A stretch of DNA of 5,805 bases from Candidatus Heimdallarchaeota archaeon. Lineage in GTDB: Archaea > Asgardarchaeota > Heimdallarchaeia > Hodarchaeales > LC-3. The notes below the pieces were generated by a model. It was not told the origin of the DNA and did not search any database. It saw only the letters and a list, made by a program, of their open reading frames with translations. The position numbers were made by a program, and so were the translations under genes. Position 1 is the first letter of the stretch, and each line of letters begins with the position of its first letter. Shown piece by piece: positions 1 to 5,713 of this stretch. The DNA is taken from assembly GCA_027364495.1 (NCBI GenBank), contig DAHXPE010000165.1, positions 1-5,805 of the forward strand, read 5' to 3'.

Positions 1-2303
1 TTTACATCATCATAAATAAACATCCTCGATGAAACTGGTACTCCCATTGGTCTGACCAATGATTTTATAAACTTCTGAAAACCTTCTACTTGCTCATCAG
101 GAGTTATAATAAACATAAAATCATCATAGGACATATGTAACTTTTGAGATATTTCTTCAATGCTGGATGCATTTGAAATCAAGTATAAAATATCATGTAA
201 CGAATCACCAGTTTTATTACTCAGTCTTGTTGCAACTTTGGATGTTTCAACACCTGAAGCAACTTTAATGAGATCTTCTGTTGATAAAATTGTTCCTGTT
301 TGATTTCCTATTGCTGTTCCTAATTCATCCAAATGTGAAATTTGTGATAGTAGCCGATCCATTGATACCTTAGAGAGATCTACTCCAGCAGTTGATAAAC
401 CTGCTTCAATCAAGGTTCTATTTCGCAAGAAGGAATTTTTAAATTGTGAAGCTAGTTTCCTCAGGTTAGTTTCCTTTGAACGAATATATAAACTTGTTAT
501 TGCAAAGAATAGTATAAAAGTTGCAAAAAATCCAATCCAATTTAATTGTGTAAAGACCTGCCTATCGTAGTTATAACCTATTGAAGTCGATGCAACCGTT
601 GTTAAGACTGTTTGAGTTGAAGTGTAGGTTTCTACTGAATTTGTTAAAATAGTCAAAGTATTAAGTGAAAGTGGTTGCTCATAAGCATCATAATATCCTT
701 CTGAACAATTAATCAGCATTAAAAAAGAACCCTGAATTTGAACAGCTCCATTGAAAGTGATATTTAAAGCAAAAGATGTTGAAGAATTAAATGCAATTTC
801 TGGAACCATTGTTGGACTCCATGTATAGGAATAGTTGAATGCTGAAAAATTTGCTAATAAAATTGGAGTTATATCATGAAAACTGAACAGTGGATTTTTA
901 TTTGAAACCATCATTCCAAAAGTAATGGAATTCTCTTGCTGATTTCCATTTAAATTAGTGGAATTCAATTGGGTTACACTATCGATAAAAATAGGAGGTT
1001 GATAGGATGATAATCGATCGAGTACTGTCTCATTTTCACTTACATTTGACCATTTAACTTTGAATTTCCAAATACCCTTTTCAGGAAAATCTATAATTAG
1101 TGAGAATGGATTATTTGTACTAATTAAATTAAAATTATTTGGTAAAGTATTGTTATTCAGATTAAGGATTGTGCCATTAGGATAGGTCACAACAGGAACT
1201 ATTGCAACTGATGTATTTTCCCAATTTATATCCCATTTAAGTCGTCTCTGATTTTCTGTTACATTAAATGTATATAATTGTCTTGAACCGCTATTGGTCA
1301 TATTAAATCCATCTGACAATAATTCTACCCATCCAGAGGCGCTATCTCGTGCTTTTAGAAAAGATTCACTAATTGAAAGGGGATTATTACCAGCAAAATA
1401 CTCACCAAAGGTTCCGTAACTTTGGTTTAAGGAAATATTTGATAAAAAATTTGCATCAAATTGAGGGTAACTTCCTGAATCAAACAAACCTATGGTATCA
1501 ATTTTGATATTATTGTTTCGAGCAAATGCAACGGGGCTCATTGATAAAGGTGTTTTATAATTAGAAGAGTAATTACTAGCTAAGCTTAAAAAACCAGAAT
1601 AATTTCCATTTTGGACTGGAATGCTAAAAGGACCATCGTTATCTACGCCATCAGTTAACAAAATTACGGATTTTAGAGATGGTCCTGATCTTGGATTATT
1701 TACCAATAATTGTAATGAAAAATTTAATCCTGCCCAAATATCCGTTGAAGATCCGGTTGACCCACCAGTAGTGATCGAATTTGTTTTATTTTGAAAATAG
1801 TTAAGAAAAGTCTGATTTTTAACATAACCTAACCCCGTTTGGTAAGCTGCATCATTAACCCAGCTTCCACCAGTACCACCAAAATTAACAAAACCAATTC
1901 TATCATTTGTATTAAGAGTTTGAGCTGATTTGTTAAGCGCTGTTATTAAACTCGTTATTGCTGCTTTTGCATTTGAAAGTCGTGTTCCAGCCATACTTCC
2001 AGATGTGTCTAGACAAACAACTATATCTGAATCAATCAAAGGAGGAGGAGATTGCTTAGCTAAAAAAACACTTTGTCCTTGCGTTACATTTAAAGATACA
2101 TTTCTTTGAGAGATTATTTGAGTAGTTGTCTGATTAGTTACATTTATCACATGATTCTGAGGTATTTGTGTAACTATTGCTATTGGTGGAAGTGTTATAA
2201 ATATGTATAGTGGAAGAGTAAGCATCATCAACGTTAAAACTGATATTGGTTTCCAATGCTTTTTGAATACTTTCCAATGATAGGATTTTTTAGTAGATTG
2301 CAC
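1..2303 (-). CDS. Membrane-anchored VWA-domain protein, C-terminus cut by window edge
   Basis: Open frame of 767 codons with no stop; the 3' end lies beyond position 1. Residues about 20-43 form a hydrophobic signal-anchor after a basic N-terminus (KKHWKP). A VWA domain follows at about 92-300 with a complete metal (MIDAS) site: D99-T-S101-G-S103, a Thr near 183 in GGSTGSST, and D218 in LLTDG. Residues about 300-585 look like beta-rich extracellular sequence with many N-x-S/T sequons, fitting glycosylation outside the cell. A second membrane helix (W589 to about Y607) precedes an Arg/Lys-rich turn and about 160 helical, probably cytoplasmic residues. VWA domains bind proteins through a metal ion, so an adhesion or receptor role is inferred; the ligand is unknown. 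I chose GTG at 2303 because GTGA lies 5 nt upstream; GTG at 2312 would add three residues. An in-frame TGA at 2339-2337 bars further extension. Confidence 0.85.
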   Translation of the reverse strand, partial: MQSTKKSYHWKVFKKHWKPISVLTLMMLTLPLYIFITLPPIAIVTQIPQNHVINVTNQTTTQIISQRNVSLNVTQGQSVFLAKQSPPPLIDSDIVVCLDTSGSMAGTRLSNAKAAITSLITALNKSAQTLNTNDRIGFVNFGGTGGSWVNDAAYQTGLGYVKNQTFLNYFQNKTNSITTGGSTGSSTDIWAGLNFSLQLLVNNPRSGPSLKSVILLTDGVDNDGPFSIPVQNGNYSGFLSLASNYSSNYKTPLSMSPVAFARNNNIKIDTIGLFDSGSYPQFDANFLSNISLNQSYGTFGEYFAGNNPLSISESFLKARDSASGWVELLSDGFNMTNSGSRQLYTFNVTENQRRLKWDINWENTSVAIVPVVTYPNGTILNLNNNTLPNNFNLISTNNPFSLIIDFPEKGIWKFKVKWSNVSENETVLDRLSSYQPPIFIDSVTQLNSTNLNGNQQENSITFGMMVSNKNPLFSFHDITPILLANFSAFNYSYTWSPTMVPEIAFNSSTSFALNITFNGAVQIQGSFLMLINCSEGYYDAYEQPLSLNTLTILTNSVETYTSTQTVLTTVASTSIGYNYDRQVFTQLNWIGFFATFILFFAITSLYIRSKETNLRKLASQFKNSFLRNRTLIEAGLSTAGVDLSKVSMDRLLSQISHLDELGTAIGNQTGTILSTEDLIKVASGVETSKVATRLSNKTGDSLHDILYLISNASSIEEISQKLHMSYDDFMFIITPDEQVEGFQKFIKSLVRPMGVPVSSRMFIYDDV

Positions 2304-2406
2304 AACCTTCACGTTTCTGATTTTAGTATTTGAATCTCAATCTCAAAATTAAGATTAGATATTTGAACTTTTGGTGTTCTTACAAACCATGGGACTAATT
2401 CATTCA

Positions 2407-2418
2407 CTATTTAAATAC
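2407..2418 (-). promoter_or_regulatory. TATA-type promoter of the VWA gene
   Basis: On the minus strand the site reads GTATTTAAATAG, preceded by an A-rich stretch (CAAAAT) that could serve as a BRE. Archaeal TATA boxes lie about 25 bp before transcription start, so the start would be near 2387, giving a leader of about 80 nt before the GTG at 2303. It is the best TATA match in this gap, but AT-rich sequence yields such matches by chance. Confidence 0.4.
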
Positions 2419-2597
2419 ATTTTGTGTCTGAAGTACTAATTACAATAAAATCGGTGTAAGAATTACTGTAAAGGTGTTCAAAAAATCAAAATAAATTTAA
2501 TTTTTAGTAAAAAAACTAGTAAAAATAAAAAAAATTTAATTTTTTATTTAAAATTATCTATTTTATTCGAAAAATACAAAATGAGTTTAAACATTCG

Positions 2598-2650
2598 ATT
2601 AAAAAATTTTGATTAAAAAACCTTTGATTCTAGTTTTGAAAAAAAAATAA
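2598..2650 (-). terminator. T-run terminator cluster after the permease gene
   Basis: Starting about 25 nt past the permease stop, the minus strand has a run of nine T (2647-2639) followed by two runs of six T (2620-2615 and 2606-2601), the last two each ending in AATC as the repeat TTTTTTAATC. There is no GC-rich hairpin. Clustered U-tracts of this kind are the usual intrinsic terminator in archaea. Confidence 0.5.
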
Positions 2651-2671
2651 CCACTCAATTAATCAAAGAAG

Positions 2672-3781
2672 TCAGGTCTCTAAATCTGGTTTAGATGTAA
2701 GTTGAATATCTAATGAATTGCTGATTTTATATTTATAAAATAACACTGAAAAAATCCAGCAAAAAATAAATATACCGATTATTGTTACTCCAAATATTGT
2801 AGGCCAATCTCCATTATTAAATATTGATAACATTCCCCAGAAAGAGCCTGATAAATTTAATTCCTGAACTACCAGAGATATTATCTCTAGGGTTGCCACA
2901 ACGTAGGCTACAATCACTGAAATTGCCGTCATTGATAAATTGTACCAGAGTTTTTTAAGCGGATTGTCAAATGCCCATTTGTAAGCAAAAGTCATAAATA
3001 ACCCATCCGACGTATCAATTAAAACCATTCCCACTGTAAAGAGTAGTGGAAATATTAACAACATATACAGAGGTATTTGTAAATATGCCCCTGCAATAGT
3101 TGCTGAAATTGCTAGAACGGCCACTTCAGATGCTGTATCAAATCCTAACCCAAATAACAAACCTACAAAATACATTTGATATTGATTGGATAGTATGTTA
3201 AATATTTTATTAAAATATCTGCCCATAAACCCTCTTTTTAACAAGACATCATTTACTGCTTCTTCGCTAATCCCACCATTCTTTCTGGCTGTTTTGTAAT
3301 GTTTCCACAGATCTATTAATATAAAGAAATTTAAAATAGCAAGAATATACAGAAATATACCACTTATTAAAGTTCCAATGATTCCACCAATATTTTGAAA
3401 ACTTGAAAAATTTTGAGTTACAAGTCTGCTAGCAATAATAATTGCAATAGTCATTAAGAGAACAACCGTAGAATGTCCAAGTGAAAAAAAAGTCCCAGTG
3501 AATTTTGAATCTTTACCTTCTTGCATAAGTTTTCTAGTGGTATTATCTATTGCTGCTATATGGTCAGCATCAACAGCATGTCGAAGTCCAAAGGTATAAG
3601 CTAATGTTCCTAATGTCAAGAAAGTTGCTAATATTTGAGTACTACCTTGTTGAACATTAACAAGTCCACTGGCTTGATTACTTACTGAAATAAGCATTCC
3701 AATTAGTAGTAATGTCACTGTAACTATTATTCCATAAATTAGTCCTACAATGGTCCAAGTTTTTTTTGTGGATTTACTCAT
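2672..3781 (-). CDS. hoxN: NiCoT-family nickel/cobalt permease (HoxN/NixA type)
   Basis: A 369-residue multi-spanning membrane protein, the normal length for the family. Family signatures appear in order: R67-H68-A-V-D-A-D73-H74-I (the HX4DH metal-binding motif of TM2) running on into AAIDNTTR; FFSLGHSTVV at 98-107; LGFDTASE at 212-219; and FTVGMVLIDTSDG at 248-260. These permeases carry Ni2+ and/or Co2+ inward across the cytoplasmic membrane with high affinity, feeding [NiFe]-hydrogenase, CO dehydrogenase, urease or cobalamin enzymes. Metal preference cannot be told from sequence alone, and no metalloenzyme or cobalamin gene lies in the window. The ATG at 3781 has only a weak AGG about 9 nt upstream. 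The gene is separated from trxB upstream by 207 bp holding a terminator and a repeat, so it is probably its own transcription unit. I see no NikR-like GTATGA/TCATAC dyad upstream. Confidence 0.95.
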   Translation of the reverse strand: MSKSTKKTWTIVGLIYGIIVTVTLLLIGMLISVSNQASGLVNVQQGSTQILATFLTLGTLAYTFGLRHAVDADHIAAIDNTTRKLMQEGKDSKFTGTFFSLGHSTVVLLMTIAIIIASRLVTQNFSSFQNIGGIIGTLISGIFLYILAILNFFILIDLWKHYKTARKNGGISEEAVNDVLLKRGFMGRYFNKIFNILSNQYQMYFVGLLFGLGFDTASEVAVLAISATIAGAYLQIPLYMLLIFPLLFTVGMVLIDTSDGLFMTFAYKWAFDNPLKKLWYNLSMTAISVIVAYVVATLEIISLVVQELNLSGSFWGMLSIFNNGDWPTIFGVTIIGIFIFCWIFSVLFYKYKISNSLDIQLTSKPDLET

Positions 3782-3840
3782 AAGTCGAACCTGTTGAATA
3801 ACAACTAAATTGAAAATAACAATTTGTTAGTAAATAAGAA

Positions 3841-3932
3841 AAATTAGTAATTAAGAAATACCAATGTGTGAATTTAAAAAATAACATCTGACCAATAAAG
3901 AATCCTTGAAATAAATATGTAGCCACATAAAT
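3841..3932. repeat. 92-bp perfect direct repeat, copy 1
   Basis: Identical base for base to 5714-5805. The match starts sharply: position 3840 is A where 5713 is T, and sequence further left is unrelated. Copy 1 lies between the trxB terminator and the permease start. I see no terminal inverted repeats (it begins AAATTAGTAATTAAG and ends GCCACATAAAT) and no coding frame, so it is not obviously an insertion-sequence end. Copy 2 ends with the window, so the true right boundary is unknown. Confidence 0.95.
3870..3883 (-). promoter_or_regulatory. Possible TATA element of the permease gene, inside the 92-bp repeat
   Basis: The minus strand reads TATTTTTTAAATTC. A start about 26 bp further would fall near 3848, giving a leader of about 65 nt before the ATG at 3781. 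It is a weak match and lies wholly within the repeated segment, so the second repeat copy carries the same element at 5743-5756. Confidence 0.25.
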
Positions 3933-3958
3933 TTTTCTTTATTTGATTAGAATATCTT

Positions 3959-3985
3959 AAAAAAAATAAAACGAACATAAAAATA
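3959..3985 (-). terminator. T-run terminator after trxB
   Basis: After the trxB TAA, the minus strand runs through TTTTTATG and CGTTTTA to eight consecutive T (3966-3959), about 25 nt past the stop and without a hairpin. This fits an archaeal U-tract terminator ending the trx operon before the permease gene. Confidence 0.45.
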
Positions 3986-3988
3986 TAT

Positions 3989-4921
3989 TTAAACAGATTT
4001 TTTGACTATTTCCAGAGCAGCGATTGTTCCTTCACCAACAGCAACAGTTATCTGCCAAGTTCTCTTGTCTCTAATGTCACCAACAGCATAAACGTTTTCA
4101 ATATTTGATTCCATAAGATCATTAGTTGGAATATAGCCATATTGATTTACCTTCAAACCTGTATCTTTAAAAAGGTCCGAATTAGGTAACATTCCCACAA
4201 ATATGAATACACCATCTTTGGTAAGGGAAAAATGTTCTTTTGTTTTAAGATTTTCAATCTCAACAGTTATTTTTTCACCTTCTTTTGTAAAAGCTCTGGG
4301 TTCATGGGACCAATAGATTTCAACTTTTGGATGAGTCAGTATTTTCTTTGCTGCTATTTTTTCTGCTTGCAATTCATCAAATTGATGGATTATGGTCAAT
4401 TTTTTGACAAATTTAAGTAATAAAAAGGACTCTTGAATTGCACTATTGCCACCTCCGATAACAAAAATCTCTTTGTCTTTATAGAATTCCCCATCACAAG
4501 TTGCGCAATAGGAGATTCCCTGACCTTTATATTCAAGTTCACCCGGAAGACCTAATTTTCTAGGTGATCGGCCGGTAGCAATAATAACATAAGATGCGGT
4601 TATTTGTTGTTTGCCATCAATTTCTATTAATTTTTTCTCACCAGAAAGTGAAAGTTTTGTTATATCAGAAACAAGGTTGAATTCGGTGCCATATTTTGAA
4701 GCTTGATCTTTCATATTTTGAGCAAGCAGATATCCGGGAATTGGCTCAATAAAGCCTGGATAATTGGCTACCTGATGAGTTGATTTTACTTGCCCACCAG
4801 CAGAAGATTCATCTATAACTAAAGTCGAAAGACCTGCTCTTGATGTGTATATCGCAGCTGTCAGTCCAGCTGGTCCAGCTCCTAGAATAGCAACATCGTA
4901 ATGTTTAGGTTCTGAATTCAT
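3989..4921 (-). CDS. trxB: Thioredoxin reductase-like flavoprotein with altered NADPH site
   Basis: A cytoplasmic flavoprotein of 310 residues from ATG 4921, normal for low-Mr thioredoxin reductase; it passes reducing equivalents through FAD and a redox disulfide to a thioredoxin. Seen in order: N-terminal FAD motif GAGPAG (14-19), ATG near 116, redox centre C139-A-T-C142-D-G, second nucleotide-binding motif GGGNSA (156-161) and C-terminal FAD motif VGD (280-282). The usual HRRxxxR, which binds the 2'-phosphate of NADPH, reads H179-Q-F-D-E-L-Q185, so all three arginines are gone. The usual Arg before the conserved Gln is Trp (W289-Q290). The fold and disulfide look functional, but NADPH is probably not the favoured donor. 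The gene follows the thioredoxin-fold gene after 30 nt, implying an operon and a partner. GTG 4930 would add three residues, but its GTGA reads better as the ribosome-binding site of ATG 4921. Confidence 0.93.
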   Translation of the reverse strand: MNSEPKHYDVAILGAGPAGLTAAIYTSRAGLSTLVIDESSAGGQVKSTHQVANYPGFIEPIPGYLLAQNMKDQASKYGTEFNLVSDITKLSLSGEKKLIEIDGKQQITASYVIIATGRSPRKLGLPGELEYKGQGISYCATCDGEFYKDKEIFVIGGGNSAIQESFLLLKFVKKLTIIHQFDELQAEKIAAKKILTHPKVEIYWSHEPRAFTKEGEKITVEIENLKTKEHFSLTKDGVFIFVGMLPNSDLFKDTGLKVNQYGYIPTNDLMESNIENVYAVGDIRDKRTWQITVAVGEGTIAALEIVKKSV

Positions 4922-4926
4922 ATTTT

Positions 4927-4930
4927 TCAC
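4927..4930 (-). promoter_or_regulatory. GTGA ribosome-binding site of trxB
   Basis: GTGA followed by AAAAT and then ATG (4921) matches part of the archaeal Shine-Dalgarno core GGTGAT at 5-nt spacing. The same GTGA-5 nt-start layout precedes the VWA start at 2303, and a GTGAT-4 nt-ATG layout precedes the thioredoxin gene. It supports ATG 4921 over a start at the GTG itself. A further GGTG at 4951-4948, just after the upstream stop, is too distant from either start to decide between them. Confidence 0.5.
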
Positions 4931-4951
4931 TAAATTTTTACTACTGACACC

Positions 4952-5308
4952 TTACTGAAGATAGGTTGAAATGATATCTTTAACTTGTTTTGCATCTTGA
5001 ATACTGGAGGTAGCTTTAACTACTTTTCCGTTTTTAAAATAAATGGTATAGGGAATTCCTCTAAAATTACGGCATTCAGGCAGATTTCTGATTATATCAG
5101 CTTCTGGATGGTCAAAAAGCATGTCTCTAAAAGCAATATCTGGATGTTTTTCACGCAAACCTTCCATGATACCATAAACAGGTATGCACATGGGTCCCAT
5201 TCGACCACAGACTATAACAACTTTTTCATTTTCTTTTATTAATTTTTCAACCTCAGCTCGTGAGTTTAAGTGTTCCAAATTTGTTCTTAATAAGTAATTA
5301 GATTGCAT
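4952..5308 (-). CDS. Thioredoxin-fold protein with non-canonical active site (CGRMGPMC)
   Basis: A small soluble protein of 118 residues from ATG 5308, about thioredoxin length. The fold is supported by the strand KVVIV, the following helix (PVYGIMEGL), the cis-proline motif G84-I-P86-Y-T, then IYFKNGKVV and a C-terminal helix. The WCGPC centre is replaced by C34-G-R-M-G-P-M-C41. A gap-free comparison with E. coli thioredoxin puts C41 at the resolving Cys35, Gly38 at the nucleophile Cys32, C34 at Trp28 and Ile32 at the buried Asp26. A one-residue shift would instead put M-G-P-M on C-G-P-C. A third cysteine, C79, precedes the cis-proline loop. As first gene of the operon with trxB, it is probably that reductase's substrate. 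Whether it works as a CX6C disulfide, a single-Cys thiol protein or a binding protein is open. GTG 5317 is an alternative start adding three residues. Confidence 0.85.
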   Translation of the reverse strand: MQSNYLLRTNLEHLNSRAEVEKLIKENEKVVIVCGRMGPMCIPVYGIMEGLREKHPDIAFRDMLFDHPEADIIRNLPECRNFRGIPYTIYFKNGKVVKATSSIQDAKQVKDIISTYLQ

Positions 5309-5312
5309 TTTT

Positions 5313-5317
5313 ATCAC
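5313..5317 (-). promoter_or_regulatory. GTGAT ribosome-binding site of the thioredoxin-fold gene
   Basis: GTGAT is five bases of the archaeal Shine-Dalgarno consensus GGTGAT and stands four nt (AAAA) before ATG 5308. This favours ATG 5308 over GTG 5317, which is the first base triplet of this very motif. Confidence 0.5.
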
Positions 5318-5347
5318 TATTATTAATTTTCAATCTTTTTTTTTCTC

Positions 5348-5371
5348 TAATTATCTTTTCAGAGATAATTA
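5348..5371. promoter_or_regulatory. Dyad over the trx transcription start (probable operator)
   Basis: Perfect inverted repeat with 9-bp arms, TAATTATCT (5348-5356) and AGATAATTA (5363-5371), around a 6-bp centre. It lies between the minus-strand TATA box and the predicted start near 5350, where a bound repressor would block initiation. A full RNA hairpin is less likely because the predicted transcript begins inside it. Confidence 0.4.
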
Positions 5372-5373
5372 AT

Positions 5374-5382
5374 TATTTATAA
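5374..5382 (-). promoter_or_regulatory. TATA box of the trx-trxB operon
   Basis: The minus strand reads TTATAAATA, close to the archaeal TATA consensus. Start would be expected near 5350, giving a leader of about 40 nt before ATG 5308. The box forms one arm of a perfect 12-bp inverted repeat, so a dimeric regulator bound there would cover it. Confidence 0.55.
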
Positions 5383-5389
5383 CCAATGG

Positions 5390-5398
5390 TTATAAATA
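5390..5398 (+). promoter_or_regulatory. Plus-strand TATA box, divergent from the trx operon
   Basis: TTATAAATA on the plus strand mirrors the trx TATA box. A start near 5420 would transcribe the interrupted frame at 5438-5665. A second TATA-like run, TTATATA, lies at 5404-5410. No intact plus-strand gene follows, so this promoter may be a relic or may drive a non-coding or very short transcript. Confidence 0.35.
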
Positions 5399-5437
5399 TT
5401 TGGTTATATACAGTGAAGAAAAAGAGGAAACGATATA

Positions 5438-5665
5438 GTGGTTTATAAGAAGTATTTCAATAATTTGGCTCTAAAACATATGTTACTTATAGTATTATCG
5501 CTATAAACAACTTATAATGGTAGTGAAGAAGGGATTTCAATTTTAGAAAAAACTTAATTACTTGTAAGATCAACTAATCGTGTAGCAAGATTGAACTTAG
5601 CACATTCAGGTTCTAATGTAACATTATTCAAAGAAAAACAAATTAGATACTTAAATCTCGATTAA
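5438..5665 (+). pseudogene. Stop-interrupted frame, possible remnant of a small winged-helix regulator
   Basis: One frame from GTG 5438 to TAA 5663-5665 keeps protein-like character across 75 codons but is broken by TAA at 5504-5506 and 5555-5557. The first part, NNLALKHMLLIVLSL, resembles the first helix of ArsR/MarR-type regulators. The middle, NGSEEGISILEKT, and the end, LLVRSTNRVARLNLAHSG, resemble the start of a helix-turn-helix and the strand-loop-strand wing. The recognition-helix region appears to be missing between ISI and LEKT, as after a deletion of about 20 codons. A GAGG lies upstream of the GTG. The position, divergent from the trx operon behind shared dyads, is where a cognate repressor gene often sits. 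The family likeness is my reading by eye, and chance is possible. Confidence 0.33.
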
Positions 5666-5713
5666 TTTACATTATTCTAGAAAACATCTCCATAACTATT
5701 TTAATTTACCTTT

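Larger units (their letters stand above)
2304..2671. other. AT-rich intergenic gap without a gene
   Basis: I find no open frame with coding character on either strand; the longest minus-strand start (ATG near 2391) stops after 11 codons. The part near the VWA gene holds its leader and TATA element. The middle is low-complexity A/T sequence with a short direct repeat, AAATTTAATTTTT, at 2493-2505 and 2532-2544. The right part holds the T-run terminators of the permease gene. Confidence 0.6.
5374..5398. promoter_or_regulatory. Perfect 12+1+12 palindrome with back-to-back TATA boxes
   Basis: Arms TATTTATAACCA (5374-5385) and TGGTTATAAATA (5387-5398) flank a single A. Each arm ends in TTATAAATA read outward, so TBP could bind for transcription in both directions. 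A third half-site, TGGTTATA, recurs at 5401-5408. The core ATT-n3-AAC-n5-GTT (5375-5391) is one base from GTTn3AACn5GTT, the extended site of the redox regulator SurR in Pyrococcus, which controls a thioredoxin reductase gene there. That likeness is suggestive only. Confidence 0.5.

Noticed and set aside
2481..2640. Low-complexity A/T stretch considered as a replication origin or CRISPR leader
   Set aside because: No repeat-spacer pattern, no origin-recognition-box-like GC-containing repeats and no orc1/cdc6 or cas gene nearby; ordinary AT-rich intergenic DNA with T-run terminators is enough.
3782..3840. Nickel-responsive operator or cobalamin riboswitch before the permease gene
   Set aside because: No NikR-type dyad is visible, and the leader is far too short and AT-rich for a cobalamin riboswitch.
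3841..3932. The 92-bp repeat as a transposable element (MITE or insertion-sequence end)
   Set aside because: No terminal inverted repeats and no target-site duplication could be seen, and one end is cut by the window, so it is reported only as a repeat.
4232..4420. Plus-strand open frame of 62 codons inside trxB
   Set aside because: It lies entirely antisense to the well-supported trxB, is Phe-rich low-complexity sequence, and reflects antisense reading of Lys-rich codons.
4985..5242. Plus-strand open frame of 85 codons inside the thioredoxin-fold gene
   Set aside because: Fully antisense to a gene with clear fold motifs; no recognisable domain and no ribosome-binding site that stands out.
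5413..5448. Short basic peptide frame from GTG 5413
   Set aside because: Only 11 codons, no ribosome-binding site, and located in the leader of the divergent promoter; chance is likely.
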